Shown: positions 26,927-36,343, numbered from the stretch's first letter. The stretch is DNA of 64,000 bases from Paraburkholderia atlantica (GCF_009362785.1 NZ_WHNQ01000008.1:124001-188000); one strand, 5' to 3'. The notes: a model not told the origin generated them from the letters alone. Numbers and translations are program-made.

Positions 26927-28660
26927 ATGCCATTCAACCGTATTCAGGGAATTGTCGGCCTGCCACTGCTCGCCCTCGCGTTCGGCTTGCCCGCGGCCCA
27001 TGCCGCCGACGAAGTACAGAACAGCACGACCACCACCGCCGCGCCGGTGCCCTCGACGCTTCAGCCCGTGACCCAGGATCAGCTCGATCGAGCCGGCAGC
27101 ATGACGGCGGTTTGGCTGCATCCGAACGGCTCGTATGCGCAGACGCGCTATTACCCGGGCTCGCAGATCAACAGGACGAACGTCGCGAAGCTCAAACCGG
27201 TGTTCATCTTCCAGACGGCTGTCAACGAGTCGATGGAAACGGCGCCGATCGTGAAGGACGGCGTGATGTTCCTGACCACGTCGTTCAATCATGTCTATGC
27301 GGTCGATGCGACGACGGGCAAGGAGTACTGGCATTACAAGCACAAGATGGGTCCGGTTACGACGTTCTGTTGCGGGCCCAACAACCGTGGCGTCGCGATT
27401 TCGGGTGACCGGCTCTATATGGGCACGCTCGACTCCAAGCTCGTCGCGCTCGACGCCAAAACCGGCAACGTGCTGTGGCAAACCCAGATCGCCGATCCCG
27501 ACCAGGGCTACTCGGAAACGATGGCGCCGGCGGTCGTCGACGGCAAGGTGCTGATCGGCACGAACGGCGGCGAGTACGGCATTCGCGGCTTCGTGAAGGC
27601 GTACGACGCGAATTCCGGCCAGTTGCTGTGGACTTTCTACACGATTCCCGAAACCGGCCAGGAAGGCGTGTGGGCGACCAAAGACGCGACCGGCCGCGAC
27701 GAGAAGCGCGACATCGACGCGGAGAAGAAGCAGCTGGCCGACAAGGGCGGCGACTTCTACAAGACGCTCGGCGGCGGTGTGTGGATGACGCCGGCGATCG
27801 ACCGGAAAACGAACACGGTGTACTTCATGGTCGGCAATCCGTCGCCGGACCTGTATGGCGCGATCCGGCCGGGAGACAACCTCTATACGGACTCGCTCGT
27901 CGCGATCGATCTCGACACCGGCAAGTACAAATGGCACTACCAGTACGTGCCGCACGACGTCTGGGACCTCGACGCGGTGAGCCCGCCGGTGCTGATCGAC
28001 GTGCGCGACAACGACGGCAAGATGATCCCCGGCATCGTGCATGCGGGCAAGACCGGTCACGTGTACGTGCATGATCGCGCGACCGGCCGTCTGATCCGCT
28101 TCTCGCAGGCGATGATTCCGCAGGAAAACATGTGGACCCTGCCGACCGCGGCCGGCGCGCGCATGTTGCCGGGCGCGAATGGCGGCGTCGAGTGGTCGCC
28201 GATCGCGTTCGATCCGCAGACCCGCCTCGTCTACGCGGCCAACCTGCATCAGCCGATGACGTACCAGGTCGAGGACGCCGCTTATCCGGGCGGCAGCAAG
28301 CTGTGGCTCGGCGGCGCGTTCAAGGTGATTCCGTCCGAGGCGCAATGGGGCAAGCTGTCGGCCGTCAACGTCGACACCGGCAAGGTCGCGTGGGACTACA
28401 AGACCGACCAGCCGCTGATCGGCGGCGTACTCGCGACGGCGGGCGGACTCGTGTTCAACGGCGAGGGCAACGGCCTGTTCCGCGCGTTCGATGCCGCCAA
28501 CGGCAAGAAGCTGTGGGAGTTCCAGTGCGGCGCGGGCGTCAACGCGCCGGCCGTGTCGTACACGGTCAACGGCAAGCAATACGTGGCGGTCGCGGCGGGC
28601 GGCAATACGCAGCTCGACTTCAAGCGCGGCAATAGCGTCATCGTGTTCGCGGTGCCATGA
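26927..28660 (+). CDS. PQQ-dependent methanol/ethanol-type dehydrogenase, lanthanide-signature
   Basis: A 577-residue periplasmic quinoprotein (eight-bladed propeller) that would oxidise an alcohol and pass electrons to the cytochrome c encoded next. It has a signal peptide ending AAHA, and the vicinal disulphide pair C148-C149 ([11 protein letters not shown]). The metal site is recognisable by comparison with methanol dehydrogenases: E216 (GGEYGIRG), N304 (GNPSPD) and the catalytic D347 (PHDVWDLD). D349, two residues after the catalytic Asp, matches the extra aspartate of XoxF/PedH-type lanthanide enzymes, whereas calcium enzymes have Ala, Ser or Thr there. No C-terminal haem domain. The alcohol substrate is not predictable; it is not a classical MxaF or XoxF. 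Confidence 0.9.
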   Translation: MPFNRIQGIVGLPLLALAFGLPAAHAADEVQNSTTTTAAPVPSTLQPVTQDQLDRAGSMTAVWLHPNGSYAQTRYYPGSQINRTNVAKLKPVFIFQTAVNESMETAPIVKDGVMFLTTSFNHVYAVDATTGKEYWHYKHKMGPVTTFCCGPNNRGVAISGDRLYMGTLDSKLVALDAKTGNVLWQTQIADPDQGYSETMAPAVVDGKVLIGTNGGEYGIRGFVKAYDANSGQLLWTFYTIPETGQEGVWATKDATGRDEKRDIDAEKKQLADKGGDFYKTLGGGVWMTPAIDRKTNTVYFMVGNPSPDLYGAIRPGDNLYTDSLVAIDLDTGKYKWHYQYVPHDVWDLDAVSPPVLIDVRDNDGKMIPGIVHAGKTGHVYVHDRATGRLIRFSQAMIPQENMWTLPTAAGARMLPGANGGVEWSPIAFDPQTRLVYAANLHQPMTYQVEDAAYPGGSKLWLGGAFKVIPSEAQWGKLSAVNVDTGKVAWDYKTDQPLIGGVLATAGGLVFNGEGNGLFRAFDAANGKKLWEFQCGAGVNAPAVSYTVNGKQYVAVAAGGNTQLDFKRGNSVIVFAVP

Positions 28661-29277
28661 GGGGGCCGGCGCCGCGGGGAGCGCCGGGTGGGGCGCGCGC
28701 TGCATGGGTGGCGCTGCTGTGCGGCGGATTGATCGCCGCAGGGTTGCCGTCGGGCGCGCGCGCCGACGCCGAGGCGGGCAAGGCGAAAGCGCAGGTGTGC
28801 GTGGCCTGCCATGGGCCGATGGGCAATTCGACGAGTCCCGACTATCCGATTCTGGCCGGGCAAACCGCGCGCTATATATATCTGGAACTGAAGGACTTCA
28901 AGCAGGGGCGGCGCAGCGATCCGCGCATGTCGCCGATGGCGGCGAACCTGTCGGCCGAGGATATGCAGGACCTCGCCGACTACTTCGCCGCGCAGAAGCC
29001 CATATCGGTGCCGTTCAAGGCGGATGGCGCGAGCATCGAAGCAGGCAGCAAGAAGGCCGCCGAGGTCTTGTGCACGATGTGCCACCTGGGCGGCTTTTCC
29101 GGGCAGAACGAGATTCCGCGCGTGGCGGGCCAGCATTATCAGTACATCGTCAAGCAGTTGCAGGACTTTCGCTCGCACACGCGCACCAACGATGCGGGCA
29201 ACATGACCAGCGTGACGCGTAATCTGACCGACGACGACATCCATCATCTGGCCGCTTATATCAACAATCTGCAGTAG
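28657..29277 (+). CDS. Di-haem cytochrome c (c4-like), electron acceptor of the PQQ dehydrogenase
   Basis: A 206-residue protein with an N-terminal signal peptide and two haem-binding motifs, CVACH and CTMCH, each followed by a methionine that can serve as axial ligand ([17 protein letters not shown]). The two halves are similar, as in cytochrome c4. The ATG overlaps the dehydrogenase stop (ATGA), so the two are almost certainly coproduced and the cytochrome is the natural electron acceptor. No XoxJ-like periplasmic binding protein accompanies them. Confidence 0.92.
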   Translation: MRGPAPRGAPGGARAAWVALLCGGLIAAGLPSGARADAEAGKAKAQVCVACHGPMGNSTSPDYPILAGQTARYIYLELKDFKQGRRSDPRMSPMAANLSAEDMQDLADYFAAQKPISVPFKADGASIEAGSKKAAEVLCTMCHLGGFSGQNEIPRVAGQHYQYIVKQLQDFRSHTRTNDAGNMTSVTRNLTDDDIHHLAAYINNLQ

Positions 29278-29292
29278 CACGGGGCAGACACT

Positions 29293-29955
29293 ATGAGAGC
29301 AATTTTCACTCGGCCACTTGCGGCCGCCGTTCTACTCGCCAGCGCATTCGGCGCTTGCATGCCGGCGCTCGCGCAGGACCAGGGGGAAATCAACCGCCAA
29401 TTGCTCGCGGCTGCGAAGGACGACGATCAGCAGTCGGTCGTCGCGGCGTTGCAGCGCGGCGCGTCGGTCGATGCGATGAACCGGATCGGCGACACCGCGC
29501 TCGTCACCGCGTGCAAGAAGGGCGATACGGCGATGGCGCGCACGCTGATCGAACGCGGCGCGAACGTGCAGCATGCGAACGCGCCGGGCGATACGCCGCT
29601 GATGGCCGCGGCCTACGGCGGCTTCGACGAGATCGTCGCGTTGCTGCTCGCGCATGGCGCCGATCCGCTCGCGACCGATCGCGTCGGCAAGACGGCGATG
29701 GAATACGCGGCAGGCGAGGGGCAAACGAAGGTCGTCGGTCAATTGCTCGATGCCGGCGTCGACGTCAACCGGACCTACAAGAATGATCTGACCGCGCTGA
29801 TGTGGGCGGCGGGATACGATCGCGCGGAGACCGCCCAGCTGTTGCTCGCGCGCGGCGCGAACCGGTCGTTGAAGGACAACCGGGGAATGACGGCGAAAGA
29901 TATCGCGGTGCAGACGAAGTCGGCGCGGGTCGCTGGATTGTTGTCGGCGAGTTAG
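29293..29955 (+). CDS. Secreted ankyrin-repeat protein
   Basis: A 220-residue protein with a signal peptide (AAAVLLASAFGACMPALA). The mature part consists of about five ankyrin repeats (for example IGDTALVTACKKGDTAMART, PGDTPLMAAAYGGFDEIVAL, NDLTALMWAAGYDRAETAQL). It follows the cytochrome by 15 nt and may be part of the dehydrogenase operon. Periplasmic ankyrin proteins usually act as binding partners; a chaperone or maturation role for the quinoprotein is possible but unsupported. Confidence 0.85.
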   Translation: MRAIFTRPLAAAVLLASAFGACMPALAQDQGEINRQLLAAAKDDDQQSVVAALQRGASVDAMNRIGDTALVTACKKGDTAMARTLIERGANVQHANAPGDTPLMAAAYGGFDEIVALLLAHGADPLATDRVGKTAMEYAAGEGQTKVVGQLLDAGVDVNRTYKNDLTALMWAAGYDRAETAQLLLARGANRSLKDNRGMTAKDIAVQTKSARVAGLLSAS

Positions 29956-29964
29956 CGGCTCGAA

Positions 29965-30657
29965 TCACGCGCGCAATGCCGGCAGAGCTTGCGCCAGAAT
30001 TGCCGGCAATGCCTCGAACGAATCGATCAGCGCGTCGCAGCGCGGCAGGTCGGCGCCGCTCGCGCTGCCATAGCCATAGCTGACGATGAAGACCGGCAGA
30101 CCAGCCGCGCGCGCCGCCGCGACATCGACCGATGAATCGCCGACCAGCACGCAACGTTCGGGCTCGGCATCCAGTAGCCGGCACGCGTGCCAAAGCGGCT
30201 CGGGCGACGGCTTCATGCTCGCCACCGTGTCGCCCGCGACCAGCCCGTCCAGATAAGCGGCGAGCCCCGTTTTATCGAGCAGCGCCGCCGCCAGCGCCCG
30301 GGGCTTGTTGGTCACGCACGCGCAGCGGTACCCATGCTGCCGCAACGCGCGCAGCCCGGTCATCACGCCGGGATAGACCCGACCCAGCTCCGCGTTGGTC
30401 ACCGCATAGTGCCGCTCAAACACGGACTGCGCGTGCTCCAGCTCGACGTGCTCGCCGAGGCCCGCCGCGTCCAGCGAGCGTCGCACGAGCCTGCGCACGC
30501 CGTTGCCGATGAAGCCGGTCACCATGTCGAACGGCAGCGGCGCGGCGCCGAAGTCCTTCAGCATCAGGCCGGCGGCCGCGACGATGTCCGGCGCGGTATC
30601 GACCATCGTGCCGTCCAGATCGATCAGGACAGCGTGGTAGCCGCGGTTCATCGCCAT
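29965..30657 (-). CDS. gph: Phosphoglycolate phosphatase
   Basis: A 230-residue HAD hydrolase that dephosphorylates 2-phosphoglycolate, the product of RuBisCO oxygenation and of DNA repair. HAD motif I is [14 protein letters not shown], motif II is the Thr in CVTNKPRA, motif III is the Lys in KPSPEP and motif IV is VGDSSVDV. The [12 protein letters not shown] cap signature is Gph-specific. In autotrophs this gene (cbbZ) is usually in the cbb operon; here it is 26 kb away, next to a CbbY homologue that it overlaps by 10 nt. It converges on the ankyrin gene with a 9-nt gap. Confidence 0.92.
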   Translation of the reverse strand: MAMNRGYHAVLIDLDGTMVDTAPDIVAAAGLMLKDFGAAPLPFDMVTGFIGNGVRRLVRRSLDAAGLGEHVELEHAQSVFERHYAVTNAELGRVYPGVMTGLRALRQHGYRCACVTNKPRALAAALLDKTGLAAYLDGLVAGDTVASMKPSPEPLWHACRLLDAEPERCVLVGDSSVDVAAARAAGLPVFIVSYGYGSASGADLPRCDALIDSFEALPAILAQALPALRA

Positions 30658-31469
30658 GACGCGCTCGCGTTCGCCTGGTCCGCGTTCAGTGCGCCGCGCG
30701 CAGCCGAATCGGGACGACGCGTGGCCTCTTCATGCCAGCGGCGCAGGGTCGCCAGATCCACCCAGCGATGCCATTCGCCGTGCACCATCGGAACGATCGG
30801 CGCATGCGGATCGCCGAGATGAGGCAGCACGGCCAGCGCGCCATCGAAGTCCTCGTGCGCGGTAAAAGTGCTCGGCGTGACGACAACCGGCACGCGCGCG
30901 GCGCGCGCCGCCAGCAGGCCATTGCGCGAGTCCTCGAAGGCGAGGCAGGCGGCCGGCTGCAAGCCGAGCTGGTCGAGCACGTGGCGATAGACGTCGGGGG
31001 CGGGCTTTTTCGTCGGCGTGGTGGCGGCGTCGCCGATCGCCGCGAAGCGATGGCGCCAGGTGGCGCCGAAATGCGCGCGCAACAGCGCGTCGAGGTTGGC
31101 GGGCGTCGTGGTCGTCGCGATCGCCACGCGCAGGCCGGCCTCGTTCGCCTCGTCGATCAGACGCGCGATGCCGGGACGCAGCGGCACGCCGCGCTCGCGC
31201 ATGCGCTCGATGTAGTGGCGCGTCTTCAGTGCGTGCAGCGCGTCGACGGCCTCTCGCGCTCGCGGGCCCGCGGCTTCCTCGCACTCGACCGTGCGCCAGT
31301 AATGCAGCAGACGTTCCTTGCCGCCCGCCACTTTCAGCAAGCCCGAATAGAGCGCTTCGTCCCAGAACCAGTCGAGGCCCGCTTCCGCAAACGCGGCGTT
31401 GAACGCTTGCAGATGAGCGGTCTCGGTGTCGGCGAGCGTGCCGTCGACGTCGAAGATAAGGGCTTGCAT
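30648..31469 (-). CDS. cbbY: CbbY-type HAD phosphatase (xylulose-1,5-bisphosphate phosphatase)
   Basis: A 273-residue HAD-IA hydrolase. Motif I is [13 protein letters not shown], motif [10 protein letters not shown], motif [14 protein letters not shown], and motif [16 protein letters not shown]. The CbbY family dephosphorylates xylulose-1,5-bisphosphate, a RuBisCO misfire product and inhibitor. The C-terminal 25 residues (from about 249) are an extension beyond the usual fold. It is the first gene of a two-gene unit with gph. The 151-bp region before it (31470-31620) must hold its promoter; nothing distinctive is visible there. Confidence 0.9.
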   Translation of the reverse strand: MQALIFDVDGTLADTETAHLQAFNAAFAEAGLDWFWDEALYSGLLKVAGGKERLLHYWRTVECEEAAGPRAREAVDALHALKTRHYIERMRERGVPLRPGIARLIDEANEAGLRVAIATTTTPANLDALLRAHFGATWRHRFAAIGDAATTPTKKPAPDVYRHVLDQLGLQPAACLAFEDSRNGLLAARAARVPVVVTPSTFTAHEDFDGALAVLPHLGDPHAPIVPMVHGEWHRWVDLATLRRWHEEATRRPDSAARGALNADQANASASWR

Positions 31470-31620
31470 CGTGCGGTCCTCGCGAGGGTGGGGTGCCGTT
31501 CAGACACGCACCACGATAGCCGAGCCGTCCGCCGATTCAAATTCAGAGATTCTTTCGCCGCCGATAAGCGTTGCATTATGTGCAGGCAAGCACGCCGCGA
31601 TTCGCGCGCCGCGTCAGAGG

Positions 31621-32043
31621 TCACTTACCCAGTTGCGGATCGGTTACGAAGCCCATCTTCGTCAGCCCGCCGCTTTGCGCCGCCGACATCACGATCGCGA
31701 CCCGCTCGTACGGCACCTTGCGATCGGCGCGCAAATGCAGCTCCGGCTGCGGCGTCGCGAGGGCGGCGTGCGCGATGCGCGCGCGCAAGCCGTCGTCGGT
31801 CACGGGCTGACCGTCCCACAGCACCGTGCCGTCCGCTTGCACCGCGACGTCCACATGCGCGGGTTTGACCGCTTCCGGCTGACTGCTCGCATGCGGCAGA
31901 TCGATCCTGACCGCGTGTTGCAGCGCCGGAATGGTGACGAGAAAAATGATCAGCAGGACCAGCATCACGTCGACGAGCGGCGTCATGTTGATCTCGTTCA
32001 TCAGACCTTGATCGTCGTCGTCGGAGAAAGGGCTCATTGCCAT
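31621..32043 (-). CDS. exbD: ExbD-type biopolymer transport protein
   Basis: A 140-residue protein with one membrane helix (MLVLLIIFLVTIPAL) following the conserved NEINMTPLVDV, whose Asp is the proton-carrying residue, and a periplasmic domain ending QSGGLTKMGFVTDP. With ExbB it converts the proton gradient into movement of TonB. I prefer ATG 32043, which has GGAG 8 bases before it; 32037 is an in-frame alternative. It overlaps the exbB stop. Confidence 0.93.
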   Translation of the reverse strand: MAMSPFSDDDDQGLMNEINMTPLVDVMLVLLIIFLVTIPALQHAVRIDLPHASSQPEAVKPAHVDVAVQADGTVLWDGQPVTDDGLRARIAHAALATPQPELHLRADRKVPYERVAIVMSAAQSGGLTKMGFVTDPQLGK

Positions 32044-32804
32044 TCGAGGTCTCCGTCGCGGGTTGCGTTCGTCGCGTTGGTGCCGCGCGGCACCACGCGC
32101 ATCTGCGGTCCGGCGCTCGACGGCAATTGCGCACCGGTAACGAAGTACGCATGCAAGCCGTGCGCGAAGCGCTTCAGGCGCGCGACGATCGAGCGGTTCG
32201 CGCGCGTCAGTCCGTTGTAGCCGAGCACCGCCGGTATCGCGACGAAGAGCCCGAACGCCGTCATGATCAGCGACTCGCCGACCGGGCCGGCGACATGATC
32301 GATCGACGTCTGACCGGTCTCGCCGATCACGATCAGCGCATGGTAGATGCCCCATACGGTGCCGAACAGCCCGACGAAAGGCGCGGTGCTGCCGATCGAA
32401 GCAAGGATCGCGAGGCCGCTTTGCAGACGTGCGATCGTCTCGTCCATCGTGTCCTGCAGACGCCGGGTGATCCAGTCGGACACGTCGATGCGGTCGTGCA
32501 GATGCTGCTGAGTCTGCCGATGATGCGTCGCGGCTTCATGACCCGCCAGCGCGAGCGCGAGCAGCGGGTTGTCGTGCGCGCTCGAATCCGGGTAGCCGAG
32601 GGCGTGCAGCCCGTCGTCGAAGCGGTCCGCGCTCCAGAAGCGCGCATCGCTCTGGCTGGTCACGCGCCTGAGGCGGATCACCTGCCACAGCTTCACGATG
32701 AGCACCGTCCACGACAACACCGACATGATCACGAGCACGCCCAGAATGCCGCGCGTGACGAAATCACCCGAATCCCATACGTTTGCGAGTCCGTAGTGTT
32801 GCAT
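32034..32804 (-). CDS. exbB: ExbB/TolQ-type proton channel protein
   Basis: A 256-residue MotA/TolQ/ExbB protein with three membrane segments, at about residues 15-40, 120-150 and 165-190. The conserved region ILASIGSTAPFVGLFGTVWGIYHAL and the third-segment GESLIMTAFGLFVAIPAVLGYN are intact. It lies between tonB and exbD in one minus-strand unit. The usual pentamer with two ExbD copies energises TonB. Confidence 0.95.
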   Translation of the reverse strand: MQHYGLANVWDSGDFVTRGILGVLVIMSVLSWTVLIVKLWQVIRLRRVTSQSDARFWSADRFDDGLHALGYPDSSAHDNPLLALALAGHEAATHHRQTQQHLHDRIDVSDWITRRLQDTMDETIARLQSGLAILASIGSTAPFVGLFGTVWGIYHALIVIGETGQTSIDHVAGPVGESLIMTAFGLFVAIPAVLGYNGLTRANRSIVARLKRFAHGLHAYFVTGAQLPSSAGPQMRVVPRGTNATNATRDGDLEWQ

Positions 32805-32863
32805 GGCGCGTTCCTTCGTTTGGTGTCGGTGGTCTGTTTCGCGGTTCGGTTACATCGGCTCGG

Positions 32864-33664
32864 TCACTCGGTCAGTCCGAATACGAACGACTGCGAGTAC
32901 GCGGCGCGCACCGGCGTGCCGTTTTCGGTGTAGGGCTGGCAGGCGCCCGCATGCACGGCGGCGAGCGCCGCATCGTCGAGCCGCGCGGAGCCGCTGCTGG
33001 TTTGCAGCTGCGCCGTTTCGATATGCCCGGTCAGACCGACGACGAAGCGCACGATCGCCGTGCCATGCTCGCCGCGCCGCTTCGCGACGTCGGGATAGTC
33101 GGGCTTCGGAATCGAGCAGTCGATATGCGACACACTGCGCGGCTCGGTCGACGCGGGATGGGCGGCGGGAGCGGATGCGGACGACGGCGCGGCGGCCATT
33201 GGCGTGGCGGGCACGGCGGCCTGCGGCGGCGCCGATGGCGCGGCGGTTTGTGTGACGGGCCGCGCGGTGCTTTCGCGTGTCGGAGACGGCGTGGGCACCG
33301 GCGTTTCCACCCGGCGCGGTACCTGCACGCGCGGCTGAGGCGCCGGTTTGATGCGCGCTGCGGGATGCGGGACCTGCGGAGTGGGCGCAGGCGGAACGAC
33401 AGCGGCGGGCGGGGGCGGCGCGGGTGGTGAAACAACCGGAGCAGGAGGCTCGGGGCTCAGCAGCAACGCGGTGATCGTGCGTGGCTCGACCGGACGCTCG
33501 ACGATCCGGTTGCGCGCGCTCAACGCGATGGCGAGCAGCAGCAGATGCGCGACGATCACGGCGCCCAACACGATAGCCGCCCGACGGTAGCTGGTCGCGG
33601 CATTCGTAGAACTTCCTGGGTGCACCACGGCAACTTGCAGCATCATCGCCACCTCCGCGCTCAT
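32864..33664 (-). CDS. tonB: TonB energy-transducing protein
   Basis: A 266-residue TonB. There is one N-terminal membrane anchor (AAIVLGAVIVAHLLLLAIAL with the anchor-His needed for energisation), then about 110 residues of Pro/Ala-rich spacer that spans the periplasm, then a C-terminal domain beginning IDCSIPKPDYPDVAKRRGEHGTAIVRFVV. I start it at ATG 33664, directly after GGAGGACA. tonB-exbB-exbD form one unit, divergent from the beta-propeller gene, with an operator-like palindrome in between. A private TonB set close to one receptor suggests dedicated uptake. Confidence 0.93.
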   Translation of the reverse strand: MSAEVAMMLQVAVVHPGSSTNAATSYRRAAIVLGAVIVAHLLLLAIALSARNRIVERPVEPRTITALLLSPEPPAPVVSPPAPPPPAAVVPPAPTPQVPHPAARIKPAPQPRVQVPRRVETPVPTPSPTRESTARPVTQTAAPSAPPQAAVPATPMAAAPSSASAPAAHPASTEPRSVSHIDCSIPKPDYPDVAKRRGEHGTAIVRFVVGLTGHIETAQLQTSSGSARLDDAALAAVHAGACQPYTENGTPVRAAYSQSFVFGLTE

Positions 33665-33717
33665 TGTCCTCCGCGGCCCCCGCTTTTCAAACCCGCGACG
33701 GCCGGCGCGAAGCAATT

Positions 33718-33732
33718 CGGGAAAATCTCCCG
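33718..33732. promoter_or_regulatory. GGGA-N5-TCCC operator between tonB and the beta-propeller gene
   Basis: A perfect inverted repeat CGGGA-AAATC-TCCCG. Its centre is 61 bp from the tonB start and 101 bp from the beta-propeller start. Two copies of the same layout occur at 39436-39450 and 39458-39472, in the divergent region between the TonB receptor and the sensor kinase, at almost the same distances. No copy was found at other promoters I inspected. Confidence 0.55.
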
Positions 33733-33825
33733 CCGATCCGCGTTGTCAAACAATCGCCCGGTGGGCTACCTTGAAACGATGACGCGAATCATCGCGGCGC
33801 CGCGATATCAACCCGGAGTACAACG

Positions 33826-34953
33826 ATGCTGGAGACACGGATTTCCCCCCGACCGCCACGCCGTTCCCTCGCGCTGGTCTGCGCGCTCGTGCTGGCCGCG
33901 AGTGCCGCGCATGCCGCGGCCGCGCCGCTCGCCTATGTGACGAGCGAGAAGGCTGGCGTCGGCGTGATCGATCTCGACCAGATGACGCTTGCGCAGACCT
34001 TTCCGGTCGGCGCGGACGGCCCGCGCGGCCTGAGCCTGAACGCCGACGGCACGCGTCTGTTGGTTGCCAACAAGAACACCAACGATCTCGCGGTGATCGA
34101 CACCGCCACCGGCAAGGTCGTCAAGCGCGTGAAGATCGGCAAGAACCCTGAATATGTGCGGGTGCACAACGGCTATGCGTACGTGACCTACGAGCCCGGC
34201 GAGGACGGCGGGCCGCCGGGAGCCAAACCGGAAGGCAAACCCGACGCGAAGGGGGACAACAAGCCTGAAGCGAACGCGGGCGGCAAGCCCGGCGCGGACG
34301 ACGACGACGCGAACAAACCGCCCGCCGAAATCGCGATCATCGATATGAAGAACTGGCAGGTGATGCGCTCGGTCACGAGCGGCCACGAAACCGAAGGCAT
34401 CGAATTCTCGCGCGACGGACAGATGATGCTCGTCACCAACGAAGGCGACGACACGGTGTCGATCTATCACGCACGAACCGGCGCGCCGATCAAAACCGTG
34501 AAGCTCGCGGCGGGCGGCCGGCCGCGCGGCATCCGGTTGTCGCCCGATGGCAAGCACTATGTGGTCACGCTGGAGTCGCTCAGCAAGCTCGTCGTGATCG
34601 ACGCGCACACATTCGAGGTGGTCAAGACGGTCGATACGAAGCTTGGTCCCTATGGCGTCGCATTCGAACCGAACGGTCAGCGGCTTTTCGTGGCTGCTGC
34701 GCGCGACAAGGTCGTGCAGGTGTTCGACGGCCACACCTTCGAACATGTCGCCGATGTGCCGGTCGGTCAGCGCTGCTGGCATTTCAGCTTCACGCCGGAC
34801 GGCTCGAAGCTGATGGTCGCGTGCGGGCGCTCCGACGCAGTGTACGTGCTCGACGCGAAGAGCTATCAGCCGCTCAAGCAGATCGGCGAGCTGCCGCTCG
34901 CGTGGGGCATCGTCACGTATCCGCATAGCGATGGGTCGATCGAATCGCATTGA
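33826..34953 (+). CDS. YVTN beta-propeller protein of the PQQ-associated family
   Basis: A 375-residue periplasmic protein with a signal peptide (ALVCALVLAASAAHAAAA) and about seven YVTN-type blades (GPRGLSLNADGTRLLVANKNTNDLAVIDTAT-like units). The ending YQPLKQIGELPLAWGI matches the PQQ-dependent-catabolism-associated propeller family as I remember it. An unusual insert of about 45 residues (123-168) is made of Gly, Pro, Lys, Glu and Asp and ends in DDDDANKPP; it interrupts a blade. It is the only gene before a strong terminator. Its role is unknown; a binding or chaperone protein for the quinoprotein or its cofactor is plausible. Confidence 0.85.
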   Translation: MLETRISPRPPRRSLALVCALVLAASAAHAAAAPLAYVTSEKAGVGVIDLDQMTLAQTFPVGADGPRGLSLNADGTRLLVANKNTNDLAVIDTATGKVVKRVKIGKNPEYVRVHNGYAYVTYEPGEDGGPPGAKPEGKPDAKGDNKPEANAGGKPGADDDDANKPPAEIAIIDMKNWQVMRSVTSGHETEGIEFSRDGQMMLVTNEGDDTVSIYHARTGAPIKTVKLAAGGRPRGIRLSPDGKHYVVTLESLSKLVVIDAHTFEVVKTVDTKLGPYGVAFEPNGQRLFVAAARDKVVQVFDGHTFEHVADVPVGQRCWHFSFTPDGSKLMVACGRSDAVYVLDAKSYQPLKQIGELPLAWGIVTYPHSDGSIESH

Positions 34954-35308
34954 GTGAGGCTGGCGAAGAGGCTGTTGCGGATTTTTTCGAAGTTTGTTGG
35001 CTTTGCTGAGTTGGTGTTAACTTTTTCTCTGTCCTGTACCGCTGTACGAGAAGAAGCACAAAAGGCCGCCTGACAAGGGCGGCCTTTTTCATGTGTGCTC
35101 GGGCATGCTCAGTAGCTCGGGGGTGCAAGTCTCTGTCTAGCCTAATCCCGATTCCGTACCAGCAGAAATATGCAATAGAAATGAGTTATCCGAAACCAAT
35201 AGCGTCAATTCTTGTAAAAGCGGGCTTATCCCGAATTAAAGTCGTTGACCCTGCTCCGTTTCGATGGTTAATTCTCGTAGCAATGCCAGTAAACTCAGGA
35301 GGAGTGCA
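34954..35308 (+). other. Intergenic region: terminator, then composition change at islet left edge
   Basis: After the propeller stop there is a terminator at 35061-35089. From about 35140 the sequence becomes AT-richer and no frame looks coding until the AGGAGG site at 35297-35303. I see no direct repeat, tRNA or integrase marking the junction. Confidence 0.4.
35061..35089 (+). terminator. Rho-independent terminator after the beta-propeller gene
   Basis: AAAGGCCGCC (35061-35070) pairs perfectly with GGCGGCCTTT (35078-35087) around a 7-base loop, followed by a T-run. The flanking A/T makes it potentially bidirectional. It insulates the propeller gene from the islet that follows. Confidence 0.9.
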
Positions 35309-35740
35309 ATGGAGGAACAGATGCAGCGATACAGTGGGACGGATTGGACAGTCGAGGAAGAATGCGGAGTCTGCAGCATTATCTTTTCTATTTATTCCAA
35401 GTTCCCGCCGATGCCGTCCGCCCAGGCCTTGAACATGGAAACCGGGGAGTTCTTTCCGTTTGAGAGGGTTCGTAAGCTGAAAAGCGGGTATGCCATGGCC
35501 GAAGCGCTGGGCGTTGCATGGGCGTGCAATTGTCGCGAACGATCAAAGGAGCGTTTCGATGAACAGTTCACGCTTCGGGACCCGAGCGGGCGCGCGCTTT
35601 CCGATACTCTCTATACGGTCCGATTCCCATCGGGCGAGTTGAAGCATGGGGTTACCGATCACGCGGGACGTACACAGCGGCACAAGACAGACGGCGCGCA
35701 AGCGGTGCGAATCTATCTTGGACATTGCCAGTCAGCGTAA
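35309..35740 (+). CDS. Small protein with a VgrG/PAAR-associated C-terminal domain
   Basis: A 143-residue protein with no signal peptide. The N-terminal half contains Cys residues (ECGVC, WACNC). The C-terminal 55 residues (FTLRDPSGRALSDTLYTVRFPSGELKHGVTD, read as two pieces, then HAGRTQRHKT and VRIYLGH) resemble a small beta domain often seen at the end of VgrG and PAAR-linked proteins in Burkholderia, where it helps load effectors onto the type VI spike. That assignment is by remembered pattern. An AGGAGG site precedes the ATG at 35309. It starts an AT-richer three-gene cassette with a lysozyme and a candidate immunity protein. Confidence 0.6.
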   Translation: MEEQMQRYSGTDWTVEEECGVCSIIFSIYSKFPPMPSAQALNMETGEFFPFERVRKLKSGYAMAEALGVAWACNCRERSKERFDEQFTLRDPSGRALSDTLYTVRFPSGELKHGVTDHAGRTQRHKTDGAQAVRIYLGHCQSA

Positions 35741-35779
35741 CAATTTGCCTACCAAGGTAACTCATAAAACGGGGTAAAA

Positions 35780-36343
35780 ATGACTTTTCCGCTGCACGAA
35801 TGCGTGACCAATACAAACGCTAATTCAAACGTCAATGTTTATGTGACACGCTACTGCAAGCCATGGAAGATATCGGCCGGGGGCATTGAATTTCTGAAGG
35901 GCTGGGAGAAATTCAGTGCGGTCATATATGACAAGGATGGAAGCGGAAAAGGCAATGCGACGATCGGTTATGGTCATCTTGTTCATATGGGGCCGATATC
36001 AGGAGAAGTATCTGAGAAGCCATTTTTAAGTGGAATTGCGGAGGCAGATGCCGATAAAATTCTCCGCGCCGATGTTGAAAAGGCTGAGCGCATTGTCAAT
36101 AACTCGATCAAGGTCCCTTTACACCAGTACGAGTACGACGCCCTGGTGTGTTTTATATACAATCTTCAAGGTCATGGCGCCAACCTGCTCGATTTCGTTA
36201 ACACTGGTGATTATGACAAGGTTGGCGACAAGATGAGAACTTACAGCCATGACCATCAGGGTCGCTTAGTTAAGGGCTTGCTCAGGCGTCGTCACCGTGA
36301 GGCAGAAATGTTCGAGGCAGGGATTTATGACTCATCACACTAA
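35780..36343 (+). CDS. Phage-type (GH24) lysozyme, candidate antibacterial effector
   Basis: A 187-residue muramidase. The catalytic Glu is E43 (KGWEKF), the following Asp/Thr are probably D51 or D53 and T61 (YDKDGSGKGNATIGYGH). The later FIYNLQGHGANLLDFVNTGDYDKV and GLLRRRHREAEMF are typical of this family. There is no Sec signal and no holin nearby, so it is not an ordinary phage lysis gene. The next gene, overlapping by 17 nt, encodes an exported LprI-like protein. A cytosolic lysozyme paired with a periplasmic inhibitor is what a type VI peptidoglycan effector/immunity pair looks like. GC content over 35881-35940 is 47%, against 63% in a cbbL segment I counted. Confidence 0.85.
   Translation: MTFPLHECVTNTNANSNVNVYVTRYCKPWKISAGGIEFLKGWEKFSAVIYDKDGSGKGNATIGYGHLVHMGPISGEVSEKPFLSGIAEADADKILRADVEKAERIVNNSIKVPLHQYEYDALVCFIYNLQGHGANLLDFVNTGDYDKVGDKMRTYSHDHQGRLVKGLLRRRHREAEMFEAGIYDSSH

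Noticed and set aside
35780..36343. Prophage remnant explanation for the lysozyme
   Set aside because: No holin, spanin, structural, integrase or repressor gene is present, and the next gene is an exported inhibitor-type protein.
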